A stretch of DNA of 64,000 bases from Capitulum mitella (Eukaryota; Arthropoda; Thecostraca; Pollicipedomorpha; Pollicipedidae), in NCBI GenBank assembly GCA_030062745.1, contig CP099842.1, positions 620,001 through 684,000 on the forward strand, written 5' to 3'. The number at the start of each line of letters is the position of its first letter. Positions within the stretch are counted from its first letter, which is position 1. Positions 1 through 11,390 of this stretch are shown here, one piece after another. The position numbers were made by a program, and so were the translations under genes. The notes beneath the pieces were generated by a model. That model was not told the origin of the DNA. It did no database searches and saw only the letters and a program-made list of their open reading frames with translations.

Positions 1-686
1 GAGAAAGTCTTAGAGATATTACAAACCATTACATTACTTTCCGGATTGTCTGAGATGACCTGCACCGGCTCCTGCAGTGTCATCTTTAAGCTGAGACAAC
101 CATGTGCTCTCAAAGACTCTGCAGAGAACATCGAATAGAAATCTCTTATCATTTAACCATGTCATTTGTCTCTGAGACAACATGATACTGTATATATATG
201 TTTTTTTTTTTTGTCAGCAGGATGGGTGATCTTTTAATCGAATGGTTGGTCTAAGATGTTTTTCATTATACAGACCAATTCAGCAATAAGGAATACGCTG
301 TCAGAGAATCAAAACTCGATTTTGCCACAAAGTCCCATCTAAATCAGGCATTCACGAATTCAAGTTGAAAAATTAAAACCATTTATAACAGTCTCTAATG
401 CTCCCTTTTCTTGTAAATGATCAGCGATGCATGAATAAAGTAAGTCCAGAATTTTGTACAAAGTAAACAATGCAACATGCTACTGGGCGTAAACTTAAGC
501 ATTGCTGTGGCCGACTATCCATAAATATAAATATCCACAAATAATAGTCCAGACTCACATAATCCAGATAAGGCATTTGGGACGTTTTGGACCCGTGATC
601 GTTATTGACTATGATCTTCTTTAGACTATAAGACGTCTCACGGGTCTATTTAAGGTCTGTAGTGGAAAATATCTCACGCCTCCACC
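1..686. other. AT-rich sequence without a recognised gene
   Basis: No convincing reading frame or repeat was recognised here. A T-run follows a short TATA stretch near 190-212. The segment ends at the TTAA that begins the next element. Confidence 0.5.
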
Positions 687-1913
687 TTAACCCACTATTG
701 ACTGGGAGGGGGATGTTTGACGACCACCCCTAGCTAATTTTTTAGACATCTCCCAAACGAATAAACCCAAAGTCCTGAAAGTTTCGGCACATTTTTTCAT
801 CAGTGCTGCACATAATGATAAAAATTTGGAAACGACATCATTTTAGGTCACGACCTAATGACGTCATAAAGACGGCCATGTTTTGCGACTTGATTTTCAC
901 GGCCTTACTGTCGGTGTTTTACAACGTATGGTGACTGTGGCTTACACTGCATATCACCATGGCCTTAAAGTTCAGTATGGAGCTCCTCTCACCTCATCCT
1001 ACGTCATCCTAAATCAAATGTGTATTTTTCGTCCCCCGGGTCCAGACCGAGTACATTTTGGAAAAGGAAGTGAATAAACCGATTTTTGGGTACGGCCAGA
1101 TTATCAATTTTCCTTGCCACTGGACGCACAACTTGCGTGCGAAGCAATTCCTTGCAACATTGCAATACTTTTTCGTTGTTTGACCTCGGTTGGTTATACG
1201 TACGTTTCTGTTTGGTGAGTACACTGATGGCGTCTGACGCTGTGGATGACCGGCGTGGAGATATCGGCTTTTGAAATGCTGTGCAACACTCCCTGTAGAT
1301 GTGAAACACGGGGAAACTGACTTGTGTAATGTCATCAAGAAATTTCTTGATGACACATATGGAGGCCACTAGCATGCTCATAAGACTCCGAATTTAAAAC
1401 TTCAGACTGCCGCAGTGTTGCATGTGCACGATAATTTGGACAGTCTCAGGGCATTTTTTGTGCCTAAAGCTCTTTGAAAGTGTCTTTTTTTAGTCTCCGC
1501 GTCAAATGGGCCAAAAAATGTATTGCATGATATTTTTTGGCGGAGGCCAAATTTGACCCGGCCTGTGGCCTTGACATTGTATGGCCTTGGGGCACGTGGC
1601 CCTTAGAACATGAGATTGATCTGCCCGGAACATATTAACACGCAAAATTCTACCACTTTTCTACTACTTTTCGTTGTAATCAGGCGACTCTGGGACAAAT
1701 GGCCACTTTTTCGTGTTTGACCTGGCCTGTGACGTCATCAGTAACCCAAAAGTAAGGAATGTATATGTCAAAGGACCGCAAGTTTCGGCATTATCGATTG
1801 CCGTTTGAATCAGCTGAATCGGGCCATCGGTTCTCGAGACAGACAGGCGGGGGCGTTAATCGCTCCCCCCGTCAATGGATGGTGGCGAAATACCCCAGCC
1901 AATGTCGAGTTAA
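687..1913. mobile_element. TTAA-flanked element, about 1.2 kb, diverged relative of the TTAA superfamily
   Basis: The left end reads TTAACCCACTATTGACTGGG. Read from the right, the other end begins TTAACTCGACATTGGCTGGG, so the ends are imperfect inverted repeats bounded by TTAA (687-690 and 1910-1913). G-rich and C-rich blocks lie just inside both ends. Its right part (about 1790-1870, with GATTGCCGTTTG and TTCTCGAGA near a G-tract) resembles the right ends of the elements at 13313-14527 and 48458-49676. The total length of 1227 bp also matches theirs. Short reading frames inside show no known domain and are taken as chance. A TTAA target and CCC-type termini are typical of piggyBac-like elements; that assignment is an inference. 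Confidence 0.55.
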
Positions 1914-2440
1914 CAGGAGCAAAAAAGAAAAAATGATGCGTGTGTAATCCTTTAGCCTGTAACATTGTTTCTAGGGACCTGGATAAATTACGTATGTATA
2001 AAGAATCATCCAGTTTGGCCTGCCTTGGACCGAGCCCCATGTGCCGGAGGTTCTTGAAACAATGAACAAGCTCCGTCTGCATTGTTCACTGTTGTTTCAG
2101 CAACACTTGGCACACGTCAAATTTTTGGTTGTGAAATAGCGAAACGTATCTGGCCACTTCGGTACACTGTAAACACCAACACCACCATGTATCGGGTGTC
2201 GGGACAAACTATCGGACCGGTCATAAACAGCCGGCGGCATGTCCCGGCCCCATATTCACGGCCCACGCAGTGGGACATGAATGGGATGGGGACAGTGGCC
2301 CCCATCCCACAGCCCAGGGAAGCGCACCTCAGCCAAGCGAGTCGCTCGCAGCCCGGTCGGTACAGTGCCTGTACACTAAACTTCCTGCCTAAAATGATAG
2401 CGACGACAACAAAGAAAACGACTTCTCTGGTAATATGGCG
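1914..2440. other. no gene recognised
   Basis: Sequence between the TTAA element and the gypsy-derived block. It may include the long terminal repeat or 3' flank of the gypsy relic, but no repeat pair was found to prove an LTR. Confidence 0.35.
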
Positions 2441-3900
2441 CTCAATCTCCAAAGAAACTTAGTCTGTTCCCTCCGTCAGAGAACATTCGTCACGCTCGCG
2501 CTCTACCGACTCGACGCGACCGTTGCGGTCACCGGCTGTTGGGGCGGCGACGTCCGCACATCGGCCTTCCCCAGCGCAGGCTCGTCCGACGGGCGCCCGC
2601 GAAAGCCTCGGACGACGACTCGGCCCCAGCCGTCTCCGGCAGGGTCGCCCGCATCGGAGCCTCCGATGGTGACGCCAACTTCCCAGGAGCCGCCTCAGCC
2701 ACCTGAAGCGGGAGCCGACCGCTGACCGAGCTCGACACGTGCGACAGAGGCAAGCATAGATCGGACATCTGAGCCCCGACGGTGGCGCCACCTCAGCACG
2801 AACCGTCTACGGTGCCAGAGACCGGCGCTGCCCACGGGCATCGCGACCGGCAGCCACGTCAAGGGCGGCGATGACCTCAGGAGACTATGTAAACTGACCA
2901 TCCCTTAGCCTGCACCGTATCTGGTCGATGTTTCGTCGCCAAACCTTACCATCCGCCATTTTGACTGCATACAACACTGGTCCATCAATACTGACGGTCG
3001 TTCCAGCAGGCCAAGGCGGACCAGCGCCATAGTTTCTTGCAAATACAGTATCTGCGACGTCCAATTTGCCATCTCCTTTTGTCTTGGGATTGTGGTTGTC
3101 CTTATGTGCCACCTGCTGCCATATCACCTCCTTCCTTTTGTCCGGATGCAGCAGGTCCAAACTGCTTCGAATGAGACGGCCGGCCATGAGCTCTGGGGGT
3201 GTGACGAAGGCAATGCTGTGAGGTGTGATGTGCTGATGGAACATCCAACGAGACAGGGTGGCCTTACAGTTGTTGTCAGTCCGCGGCAAAGCAAGCTCCA
3301 TTTTGTGTACCGCGCGCCCTGCGAGGCCTTTCCCCTGACTGTGACGAGGTTCAGTTATTTGAGAAACTGTGGATGTAAACGAGGTAGCGTTGTCAATTAT
3401 CATCATGTCTGGGAGTCCCCATCCGGAGAATATTTTCCGTAGTTTGATAATCGGTGCAACCCTAAGCCCCAATAATCAATTAATCGTCGTCTTGCAGCAG
3501 ACGCTAGCACTAATCGCGGTCTCAGGCCACTTGAAGCACGCATCTACCACAACTAACACATACCTTCATGTTGTGGGCTCCGCGAAATCCAGATGTACCC
3601 GCCACCAGGCACAGTCAGGCCAGGGCCACATACAGAGGGCAGCACGGTCCGGTGCGCGTCTACTCTCCTGGCACGCCCAGCAAGCGTTCACAATGCGTTC
3701 AATGACCTGGTTCATGCGAGGCCACCATACGCAGCCTCTGGCGAGAGCTTTCACCCGACGAATACCAGGATGAGCTGCAGGAAGCTCCGTCAAGACAGCC
3801 TCACGGGACCTGCTGGGGATTACAACTCTGTGACTCCACATCAGTACGTCAGAAGCACACGGACAGTTCCAGTAGTATGGTAGCAAACACAGACAGTTCT
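2441..3900 (-). pseudogene. Ty3/gypsy-type retrotransposon integrase remnant
   Basis: Reading on the minus strand, 3886-3566 encodes an integrase zinc-binding region: a histidine in HPGIRRVKALARG and a cysteine pair in NACWACQ, in the usual order upstream of the core. The piece at 3472-2885 continues the core and C-terminal part: GLPDMMIIDNATSFTS fits the catalytic D(N)G-type block, followed by GLAGRAVHKM, TPHS, PPELMAGR and a tail VFARNYGAGPPW...RRNIDQIRCRL. The last block is typical of gypsy elements whose C-terminus has an arginine-rich DQIR motif. The pieces are separated by stops and frame changes, and I see no reverse transcriptase upstream, so this is a dead 3' fragment. The GC-rich 2441-2884 lies downstream of the integrase on the coding strand and is probably its Ser/Arg-rich tail and flank. 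Confidence 0.75.
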
Positions 3901-4229
3901 TGGATCAGAGTTGCTTAGCCAGCCATCCTTTTGATCGAAGTGCCTTAGCCGAAAAAAAAACGCTGTGTCACGTGACGTCAGCAGCCAAATCTTGTGTCAA
4001 ATAGTCCGTCATCCAGCAACACCAATTACGAGATCTTCATCCCGCGATGATGTGGAGTCTGGCAAGGGATGTCGGCTCAGAGTGTCAGCGTTGCCCAATC
4101 CCCTCCTTGCCGCGATACCCGATGTCTTACTTGTATGCAGACAGCTTCCGCGCTCACTTGCGAATGCTGGCTGAGATCATCCCAGAAAGTTTGGCGTGCT
4201 TGCCAAATAACGTTACTAGCGTTACTATA
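3901..4229. other. no gene recognised
   Basis: Upstream (minus-strand sense) of the gypsy integrase relic. No further retrotransposon domain could be read. Confidence 0.4.
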
Positions 4230-4259
4230 CACACACACACACACACAAATATACATATA

Positions 4260-4292
<33 letters not shown>

Positions 4293-4310
4293 GAGTGTGT
4301 GTGTGTGTTT
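4230..4310. repeat. compound microsatellite (AC)n-(TA)n-(TG)n
   Basis: An AC run (about 4230-4247), a TA/CATATA run (about 4250-4292) and a GT run (about 4293-4309) follow each other. The AC and GT arms are complementary around a self-complementary TA core, so the whole tract can fold back on itself. It lies about 30 bp past the stop codon of the minus-strand glycine-rich gene. Small reading frames across it are artefacts. Confidence 0.95.
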
Positions 4311-4340
4311 AGAACCATTTTCCATAACTAATTGATCATC

Positions 4341-7300
4341 TTAATAACATCTGTTGCAGTAACTGCCGTATTTGTAGCCGTATCCTCTGCCATAGTAGCC
4401 ACCGTCGTAGAGGCCGCCGCCGTAGAGGCCGCCGCCGTACAGTCTATCTCCGCAGAGGCCGCTGCCGTAGCGTCCGCCGCCGTAGAAGCCAGCAGAGGCG
4501 GCAGCCACCAGGCATAGAAGGATGACCAACTACAAATCAGACACAACGTCCTTAAAAAAGAAATATATCCTTTCTAATTAATATTCAAACAATATACAGA
4601 TTAAGACTCACCGCTTGCTTCCTTACGCAAGGTTAATGCACCCCTCTGCACTCCGTAGTATGCAAATGCAATGACAGCAACGTTGTGTCACTCAGATTTC
4701 CAGATCTAATCGAAAGTGCAGAAAAATAAAAGCACTACGTATCCGTTATACACTCCTGCGCGAGGCGGGCTTCATCTGCAATGCACAACCAATACTGCAA
4801 GGCAATCCTCTTACAATTTTCCCCCAACCGACACCAAAAGATAATTGGATTCGGATCTTACACGGAGACGTTATGCCCTACCCTATTTGACTTTGGAAAT
4901 TACGAATTAAACGAGTGTGCTAACGTAACGCATGTATTCGTCCTCCATCATCTGTACAAGGGAGATGATAGCACATCGCACAATTCCATTTTATCGCAAA
5001 ACGTCATGAGCCGTTCCCAGATCTCGAAAGTCCACTCAAAACCTCCCATCTTTCCCTTTCCACCATTGTCCCAACTAGATCTCACAAAAAAACTGCCATA
5101 TCTGGGGTCGGGGAGGGGAAGCAAGCGCTAATTTTCGACTCATTATTCATTATGCAATGTCTTACAGAGTTAATGTTAAAACTCTTGAACTGTTGGGAGA
5201 CAAGATCACCAAAACCAGTATTGCTGACAGCTTTTAAATGCATATCCAAGCCTAATAACACCTTACCTGACCATGTTAATCTGCCTCACACCTGGTACTA
5301 CACCTACTCCTGTCCCTTCGCTTGAGCTTTTCGAGAACTAGGCTTTCGTTTTGGAAAATGACGAAGGTTTAACCGCCGAGACTGGGGTTGGGATTATCGA
5401 TAAATTTTATCGATATTTGTTTGGATTTTCTTCATCGTTTATTGACGAAAAACCCACACAAGTTATCGATAAAAAACACTTTTTTAACAAAAGCACCTTT
5501 TACGAAGCCAATGGCTGGCCCTAATCCTTTAGGCAGATTACACTTAAATTATAAATATAAGAGCCTTATTATTACCCAGATGCGCACCCAAGGGGAGGCG
5601 ACTCCCATCCCGGGTCCCCATACCCTCTTAAGGATTTGTAATACGTCACAAAAACCGGAGACAAACGCCCATTTTATTTTACAGGAAACGTAAACAACTT
5701 TTGTGTCAAAACTTTATTCTAAAACACTCCGCATGGTAAAGCGAACTAAAATCGGAAGTCCTGGAATAGAACTGGTCGGATCCGGGCCCCCACAAAACTC
5801 CTGGGAAAGCCCTTGTTACCACCTCACCTCGCCACCAAACCATCACAGCTTTTCGCTGCCTGCCTGCCGACGGATGGGCATTTTCATAGCAATTTCATAG
5901 CGATATGAAGGTGATTTTTAAGGAAACGCGTCATTAGGCTGCGCAGAATACCTCGTGGCAAGGTCAATACGGGATAAAACCATGACCTCTGCTAGCAAGA
6001 AAGGGGCAGCGACCAACAGTGTGGGATTATTTTGGGTGTGGAGAGGACGAGGCTACTTGCAAACATTGCAAGATAATCCTCAAAAGCAAAAACACTTCAA
6101 CAGGATTCCTTTATCATCTGTAGAGAAAACAAGGTTCAGATCAGTGAGACAAACACAGACGGGCAAAGTTTCAGCACAGTGAAGACAAGGACATTCGTGA
6201 GAAAAAAACGCTGAAAGGTAACAAAAGAAACAGACCAGCAAAAACACTCTGCGTCTCAAAATCTCATTTCAAATAAACGATGGAATTTCAAATCCTTCTT
6301 CCCTCAAAAAAGAATAAGAATGCGTCTCACATGTCTCCTGAATCCGGCTGAAAGGATGCAATTACACTTAAACTATAAATATAACAATCTTATTGCTACC
6401 CAGATGCCCGCCCACGGGGAGGTTTCCCCACCTTTAAGGATGGCAAAACGGGACAAAAATCGGACACGTGCGCCTACTCTATTTTACATGAAATATAAGC
6501 AGCCTTTACGTAAAAAGTTTATTTTAGAATACTACGCACGGTAAAAGGAGTTAAAGTCGGAACACTGAATAAGACTGGTCAGATCCAGGCCCCCATGAGA
6601 AAATCCTCGGAACACCCTGTTACTACCTCACCTGGCCATCAGACCGACCCAACTTTAACAACTTTAGCAATATACCCCAATTTATCGATAAGTTTATCGA
6701 TAGCCGAGAAAGAGGGCCACATTTTATCGTTTATCGATAAAAATCGAAACCTTTTCGATTCCCCAACCCTAGCCGAGGCGAGTTTACCATAGTTCTGAGC
6801 AGGATTAGTTGCACCGTCGCTATTTGTGGCCCCACTGTCACGGATAATGGTAATAAATGGTTAGGTAGATGCCTACTCGTAGATTACCCCGAGACCTGCC
6901 CCGTGACTTTGCTAGTACCTGTATGTTCCATCTTCAGCAAACGATATAAAAATAAAAATACAGCTTTGCATATTCCACATCATTTTAATTTCTTAATATT
7001 CGATAACGTACAAAACACGAACACTTTTTTAATGAATACATCGCCTTTTATCCATCTTAATCGTGTAGCTGTCGCACAAGCGCTAGTATGCAGGTGGCCA
7101 TGAATGTCCTACCTCGGACTGCGTCACTTTTGAATATCACTGTAGTTGCCTTATACTGCCAGATTCAACAGCAGGAATGAAAAATGCGAAATAAAGTGCG
7201 TTTTTACTGCAATATCCTGCAACTGCAGCATAGACTTTTTGGGTGTAAATAATAAAGACTACATTCGGCAATTATAGGGCAGTATAATCCCCATCAGACG

Positions 7301-9380
7301 ATTAAAGGGAATGCATCCCTCCATCCCCTTCCCCCTGTCGCGGAACCCATGCTTCGAGAAGATACCCATTTCGAGCCCCTCTAATCTTGGGTTGTCCATA
7401 CGGCTAGCTGGAACCATGACCACTTTGATAACACGAAGAGGCCAAAGTTTTTTTTCACGCAGCGGTTCCCAGGTCGTGCGTGCGCCAGTAAGCTTAAATC
7501 ACTGCAAATTTAGCCAGACTGCCGCCAGTAAGCGATTCTTTTTAAGTCATCGGTATTTGGTCGCGCACGACTTCACGAAAAGATGTACTGTCGCCGAACC
7601 ATACTAAAATACGATCATATTTTGTGTGGACATGGAGCAAAACAGAACGGGCTACAGTTGGTGTAATTTTCACTGCAAAAAGTCGACGGTCTCTATGTGA
7701 TATTGACGCGGAAACGACAAGAGGTTGGAGAATAAGTGCATGGCCTCCTTCTAGGCGGTGTGGCGCTCAAACCGTCGGCCGGAGGCAATTGGCTGTGGGT
7801 AAAAACGAAAGACGGTACACGGAGCTACGCCGTGGGTCGCTTTCTTCAGGTCGCCGCGATCTCTAGATCGCCAGCGCCACACTCAGTCCTGACTAGCGCT
7901 CAGGAACCACTTCATAATATTGTTGCTGCTTATGCGTGGCACTTGCCGGGAGCACTGAAACGTGGTGTACACCGTGCGATTGCCTGTTCAATTTTCGTTC
8001 TTAGTTAACGCGTTTCGAGCTGATCCGACCCGTGGTTACCGAGAAAAGTTGTCGGAACCGAGACGATGTTTGACGCTGTTCGTGATTTTCGTTTATCGTA
8101 TTATCCCTATGGGCTAAAAATCCCCTTAAAGCACGCATCATGCTCCAACGAAGGGCTGCAGTGTTGTTAGTCCTTACTCTGGTAGAGCGCGAGACCTTTC
8201 GAACGGTGCGCGGCACGTGCCGATCCGTCAACCTGTTTCGGCTCCGGACCAGAGCGCATTTTCCCCCAAAAGAAAGAAAGACAAACAACAACAATGTATT
8301 GAGATTGTACATAGAAAACAGCATAGACAGAAATGTGGCAACCGTGTCGACGACTTAAAATAATGACCTCTTGCACAATAAACACACTGATATGTTCGTT
8401 GTCAATATGTTACGTGGTCTAATGCAGCTTTTCTAACTCATAGCTTATTGACCGCGTAGTTAAACAAAGGTGGATTTCATGCGGCACCTTCTTATCCGGC
8501 AACATTGCTGCTGGCTTAAAGAGGAAGGTGCTTTGGGAGCCAAATGCCGCCGATATAAGTCTGAGTGCAATCAAAACCGCGGCAGAGTTCAGTGACTGAA
8601 ATTCAGTTGCCAGTCCTACATCGTACACCGTAATCGGAGACTGCCAACGGTTGCTTAGTAAAACGGATAATGATTTTTTGGAGGGAAGGAGGTAACAAAC
8701 ATCGGGCATGCAAGAGAGCTTAGAAAATCTCAACCACGAGCGCGAGTTCTCCGAATAACGTTTTGCAGCGAAGATGGGATGTTAGTTGTTGCTGTCGTTA
8801 GTATAGATGCTCGCTAAAACGACATTTTGAAGTGTCTTACAATGCCACGGCCTGTCTTTTTATGCTCGTCGCCTGTCATAAGCCGTTTATGCCTCCAATG
8901 AACGGCTTTTTTACTGAGTGTTCAAAACATAATACAGCTGTGAGACGAGAAGATTATTGCGAACAACCTCGCCAAAGCCTTCACCACTGAAATCAAGACT
9001 TTATAATGGAACAGGACGCGGTTAGGATAACTGAGCAGAAGAGAATCGGGACCCATAATGCTACGGCAGCTGTGGCAGATGTACACAACGATCAATGGGA
9101 GAAGAACGCAAAGCCCGGTTTAATCCATCCGAGATACCTATAAAAAGACTACCGCTGCATGAACCTGGGGTCTAGCTAAGAAATATCAAAATAGTGAAAT
9201 GACGACACATGACGTTTGCCTATTTCAGCTGTAATTTGTAATTAATAAGCCTCGTGTTCTGAAGCCCAACGTCTCTTTCAAAGTCAACGTCAAGCCGTGC
9301 AAGGTTTACATTACGATTGGAATGGCCTCATGGCTGTGACGTCAGTTCCAGTACAACTGACCGAGCACTCTCACCTTCAT
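4341..9380 (-). CDS. secreted glycine-rich structural protein, short paralogue (two exons)
   Basis: Proposed join on the minus strand: exon 1 9380-9375 (ATG AAG, donor GTGAGA) and exon 2 4529-4341, giving 64 aa. Exon 2 begins right after a TTTGTAG acceptor with LVILLCLVAAASAGFYGGG and has no ATG of its own, so an upstream start is required. MK plus this stretch makes a good signal peptide, cleaved near ASA-GF. The mature part is Gly/Tyr-rich (LYGGG units) and ends in GYGYKYGSYCNRCY. The 34.4-36.8 kb gene has the same exon plan. Likely a secreted cuticle- or cement-like matrix protein; the family role is inferred. Compared with the long paralogue it has lost most repeats and gained cysteines. 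The 4.8 kb intron holds blocks shared with the other gene's intron plus an inserted element at 5.38-6.78 kb. The exon pairing is inferred from strand, order and shared intron blocks. Confidence 0.65.
4600..5379. other. intron sequence, no further gene recognised
   Basis: Within the proposed intron of the minus-strand glycine-rich gene. Open frames such as 4781-5131 show no domain or composition that supports coding. Confidence 0.4.
5380..6777. mobile_element. candidate hAT-like non-autonomous element rich in TTATCGATAA
   Basis: The left end reads CTGGGGTTGGGATTATCGAT (about 5382). Read from the right end, inward from about 6773, it reads CTAGGGTTGGGGAATCGAAA, so the termini are inverted repeats. 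CCGAG occurs directly outside both ends and could be a short target duplication. Both end regions carry clustered TTATCGATAA/TTTATCGAT palindromes (about 5395-5475 and 6675-6740). The interior contains a direct repeat pair, about 5520-5860 and 6340-6660, both starting near GATTACACTTAAA/GCAATTACACTTAAA and ending near CCTGTTACTACCTCACC. No transposase frame is visible. A GGGGTTGGGGAATCGA-type terminus resembles hAT relatives; that assignment is an inference. Confidence 0.5.
7300..8460 (-). repeat. intron block of the glycine-rich gene shared in inverted orientation with 35.04-35.96 kb
   Basis: Four stretches match the + strand intron of the long paralogue in order when read on the minus strand. 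They are 8450-8395 with about 35060-35120 (GAAAAG..GCATTAGACCAC), 8300-8100 with 35215-35400 (GACGGATCGGCACGTGCCGC), 7900-7720 with about 35410-35560 (GTGTACCGTCTTTCGTTT), and 7590-7310 with 35660-35915 (TGGTCATGGTTCCAGC against CGGTCATCGTTCCAGC). The open reading frames here are not coding. This supports one gene running from exon 1 at 9.38 kb towards exon 2 at 4.5 kb. Confidence 0.75.
8470..9290. other. intron sequence, no feature recognised
   Basis: Lies between exon 1 of the minus-strand glycine-rich gene and the duplicated intron block. No coding or repeat signal was read. Confidence 0.35.
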
Positions 9381-9660
9381 GGCGGGCATATCGGAGGCCG
9401 CAGACTGCTGCACGTTGCTGTGGCGACCACGCTCACCTGGCCGCTTTGTATGCGACGGCGGAGATTTTCCTCCTTCCGATAGCTGTTCTGTGCGAAATAC
9501 GAATGTGGGCGATTCACTCCGTGCCAAGGAAACCGCTGGAGGAAAACGCGGATTTTGCAGGCGCATGGCTGCTACTTACGAATGCTGCTCTTGACTGCCA
9601 AGTCACGGGAATCGCTTTGTTTCAAGGTCTGCCTCTCAAGAGACTTTCAGGCGGCCCATC
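9375..9660 (-). promoter_or_regulatory. promoter, 5' UTR and exon 1 of the short glycine-rich gene
   Basis: On the minus strand this matches the proximal promoters at 34.2-34.42 kb and 52.57-52.79 kb. It contains a core AAAATCTCCGCC, a TATA-like CATACAAAG (about 9452-9444), a short 5' UTR, then CCGCC-ATGAAG with the donor GTGAGA at 9374. The ATG is 9380-9378. It is the most diverged of the three promoter copies in the upstream block, where GTTTTCCTCCAGCGGT is still conserved. The TATA element is the variant form seen at 52.7 kb, not the TATATAAG of the long gene. Confidence 0.65.
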
Positions 9661-9869
9661 TTCACAATCATGTTTTCACCCGTGCATTAGTGATGGAGAC
9701 ATTCACCCCTGAGACAGCGCGCCTTCCACTCCATCCGTTTCCCTAACGACTTCCGTTTGTGACAGACCCACCAGGCTTTCAGTGCCTGTCCATATTCAGC
9801 TTTCTACGGCAGGATACCAAACAATTTTCCTTAAGCCGCAAATGGCCATAATTATGTACGGAAACGTTT

Positions 9870-10164
9870 TTACAGTGTCATACGAACAGCCAAAGTTGCC
9901 CAGTAGGAGGTGCGAAATCCGACGCAAAATCTACCAAAGTTGTTACCGTATCCACTGCCACCATAGAGGCCCCTCCATAGATTCCGCGGTCTCCATAGAG
10001 GGCCCCGTAGATGCCACGGTCGCCATAGATTACTCAGCCACCAGAGAGTCTTCCTCCTTAAACACCACGACCACCGCAGAGGCCTCCTCTGTGGATCCCG
10101 CGGCCGCCATGGAGGCCTGCTCCATGGATTCCACGGCCGCCACCACGCACAGAAAGATGACGAA
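9870..10164 (-). pseudogene. broken exon 2 of a glycine-rich structural protein paralogue
   Basis: After a TTTTTCAG acceptor (AG at 10166-10165) the minus strand reads FVIFLCVVAAVES, matching the LVILLCLVAAATAG signal peptide in the same phase. The following frame runs to a stop without glycine repeats. Glycine-rich stretches (GGLCGGRG, IYGALYGDRGIYGG, GLYGGSGYGNN) instead appear in shifted frames further on. This is the pattern of a former GGGLYGGG gene with several small insertions and deletions. No exon 1 was found upstream (above 10.2 kb on this strand). It lies directly upstream of the 9.38 kb promoter in the same orientation, as expected for a tandem duplicate. Confidence 0.65.
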
Positions 10165-10169
10165 CTGAA

Positions 10170-11103
10170 AAACGGAGACCAGTGTCTCCGTAAATACTTA
10201 GTCTTTACAGTTATAGATCATTACCCGTAGCAGGCAAAACGGACTTTATATATATATACGTGATTAGGGTGGTTCTCAAACGTTTTTGCAAATGTCTCAA
10301 AAGTGCCTTCTTAGCTTTACGTTGGACGCACTAAAAATGTATATATTTTCACAAAATTCCATCAGTTTTGATAAACGTTCATCGCTGTCACATGCACTAT
10401 TGGAGATTTGTAGCTCTTCAGGGGCCTGCAGCCCCCACAGTCTTCAAAAAAACCTTCAATGTTTAAAGTAGTCTCCTAATCTACCTTGCTTTAATTTGCG
10501 AGCCAAAGCATGTTTTTGGACATAGAAATCACAAAATCGTGTAGGCAGAGGAACAAAAGGTATGGCCAACATAGATTATGCACCTTCCAGGGAAGTATTC
10601 ATTCTACCATATATCTATCATCCCGCTGTATTACCAGTACATGGTATATCTTACCATATATTACATTAAGCATGCATTACATTATACATGCAGCACCCTT
10701 TTACAGCTAGAATGGCTGCTAGCACTGAAACTGCTATTTCAGATTTCTAATGACATGTACAAACATGAGTGGAACTGAAAGTCACAGAAATGGCTGCCAT
10801 ATTCACATGGAACAGGATATGACAGGGTCTGCAATACTGGTGTCTCCACCTATGGATGTTAATCCATAACAGTTTTTACTGTATTCCATTACAGTAACCT
10901 AAGTACCTTATGTTATTCTCACCTCATCCAGAGTGCAGGATGTAGAACCAAGCAACAGAATACAACAGCAGAGCTTTTGCTACAACCATAGTCAGAGGCA
11001 TGTTGAATTTCAACTTGGAAGTCCCGCCGTCTTTCAAATTGGTTGGACCAGAGCTACTTCAGACATCCATGCAAAACATAAAAGGAGTGATATCAAAGTT
11101 CTC
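10170..11103. other. no gene recognised
   Basis: AT-rich sequence with short chance frames. It ends at the TTAA of the next element. Confidence 0.4.
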
Positions 11104-11390
11104 TTAACCCGCGCCCGACTGGCAGTCGGTGCCGATCACGCTCGACTGGGAGGGGGGGGGGGGCGCGGTTGACCGCCTCCCCCTCTAACTCACGAGCGGC
11201 TGGTCGCAGGATAAAAATAATCGCATTGATAAAAATAAGCACACTGTTAAAAAGCTCGTGAAAAGAAGAGCTTGAAACTGACCTCAGCTTTAGTTTTGGA
11301 TAATATGGTAGCCATTCACGCCCTATATGTTTTCTCACAGCCGACTGCATGAAACCAAGATGCGGCCTGGATCTCTAGGACTGTGATTAA
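11104..11390 (+). mobile_element. TTAA element family B, copy 1, left part
   Basis: Begins TTAACCCGCGCCCGACTGG and carries a G-tract/C-tract block (CTGGGAGGGGG...CCTCCCCC) and then CTAACTCACGAGCGGCTGGTC. It matches the left 260 bp of the element at 19379-20604 (TTAACCCGCGCACGACCG...CTAACTCACGAACGGTTGGTC) up to GGACTGTGA. At TTAA 11387-11390 a second, inverted copy has inserted. The first copy resumes at 14784. Confidence 0.75.

Noticed and set aside
1004-1381. A 125-codon minus-strand frame
   Set aside because: It lies inside a TTAA element, overlaps a similar-length frame in another register, and shows no domain.
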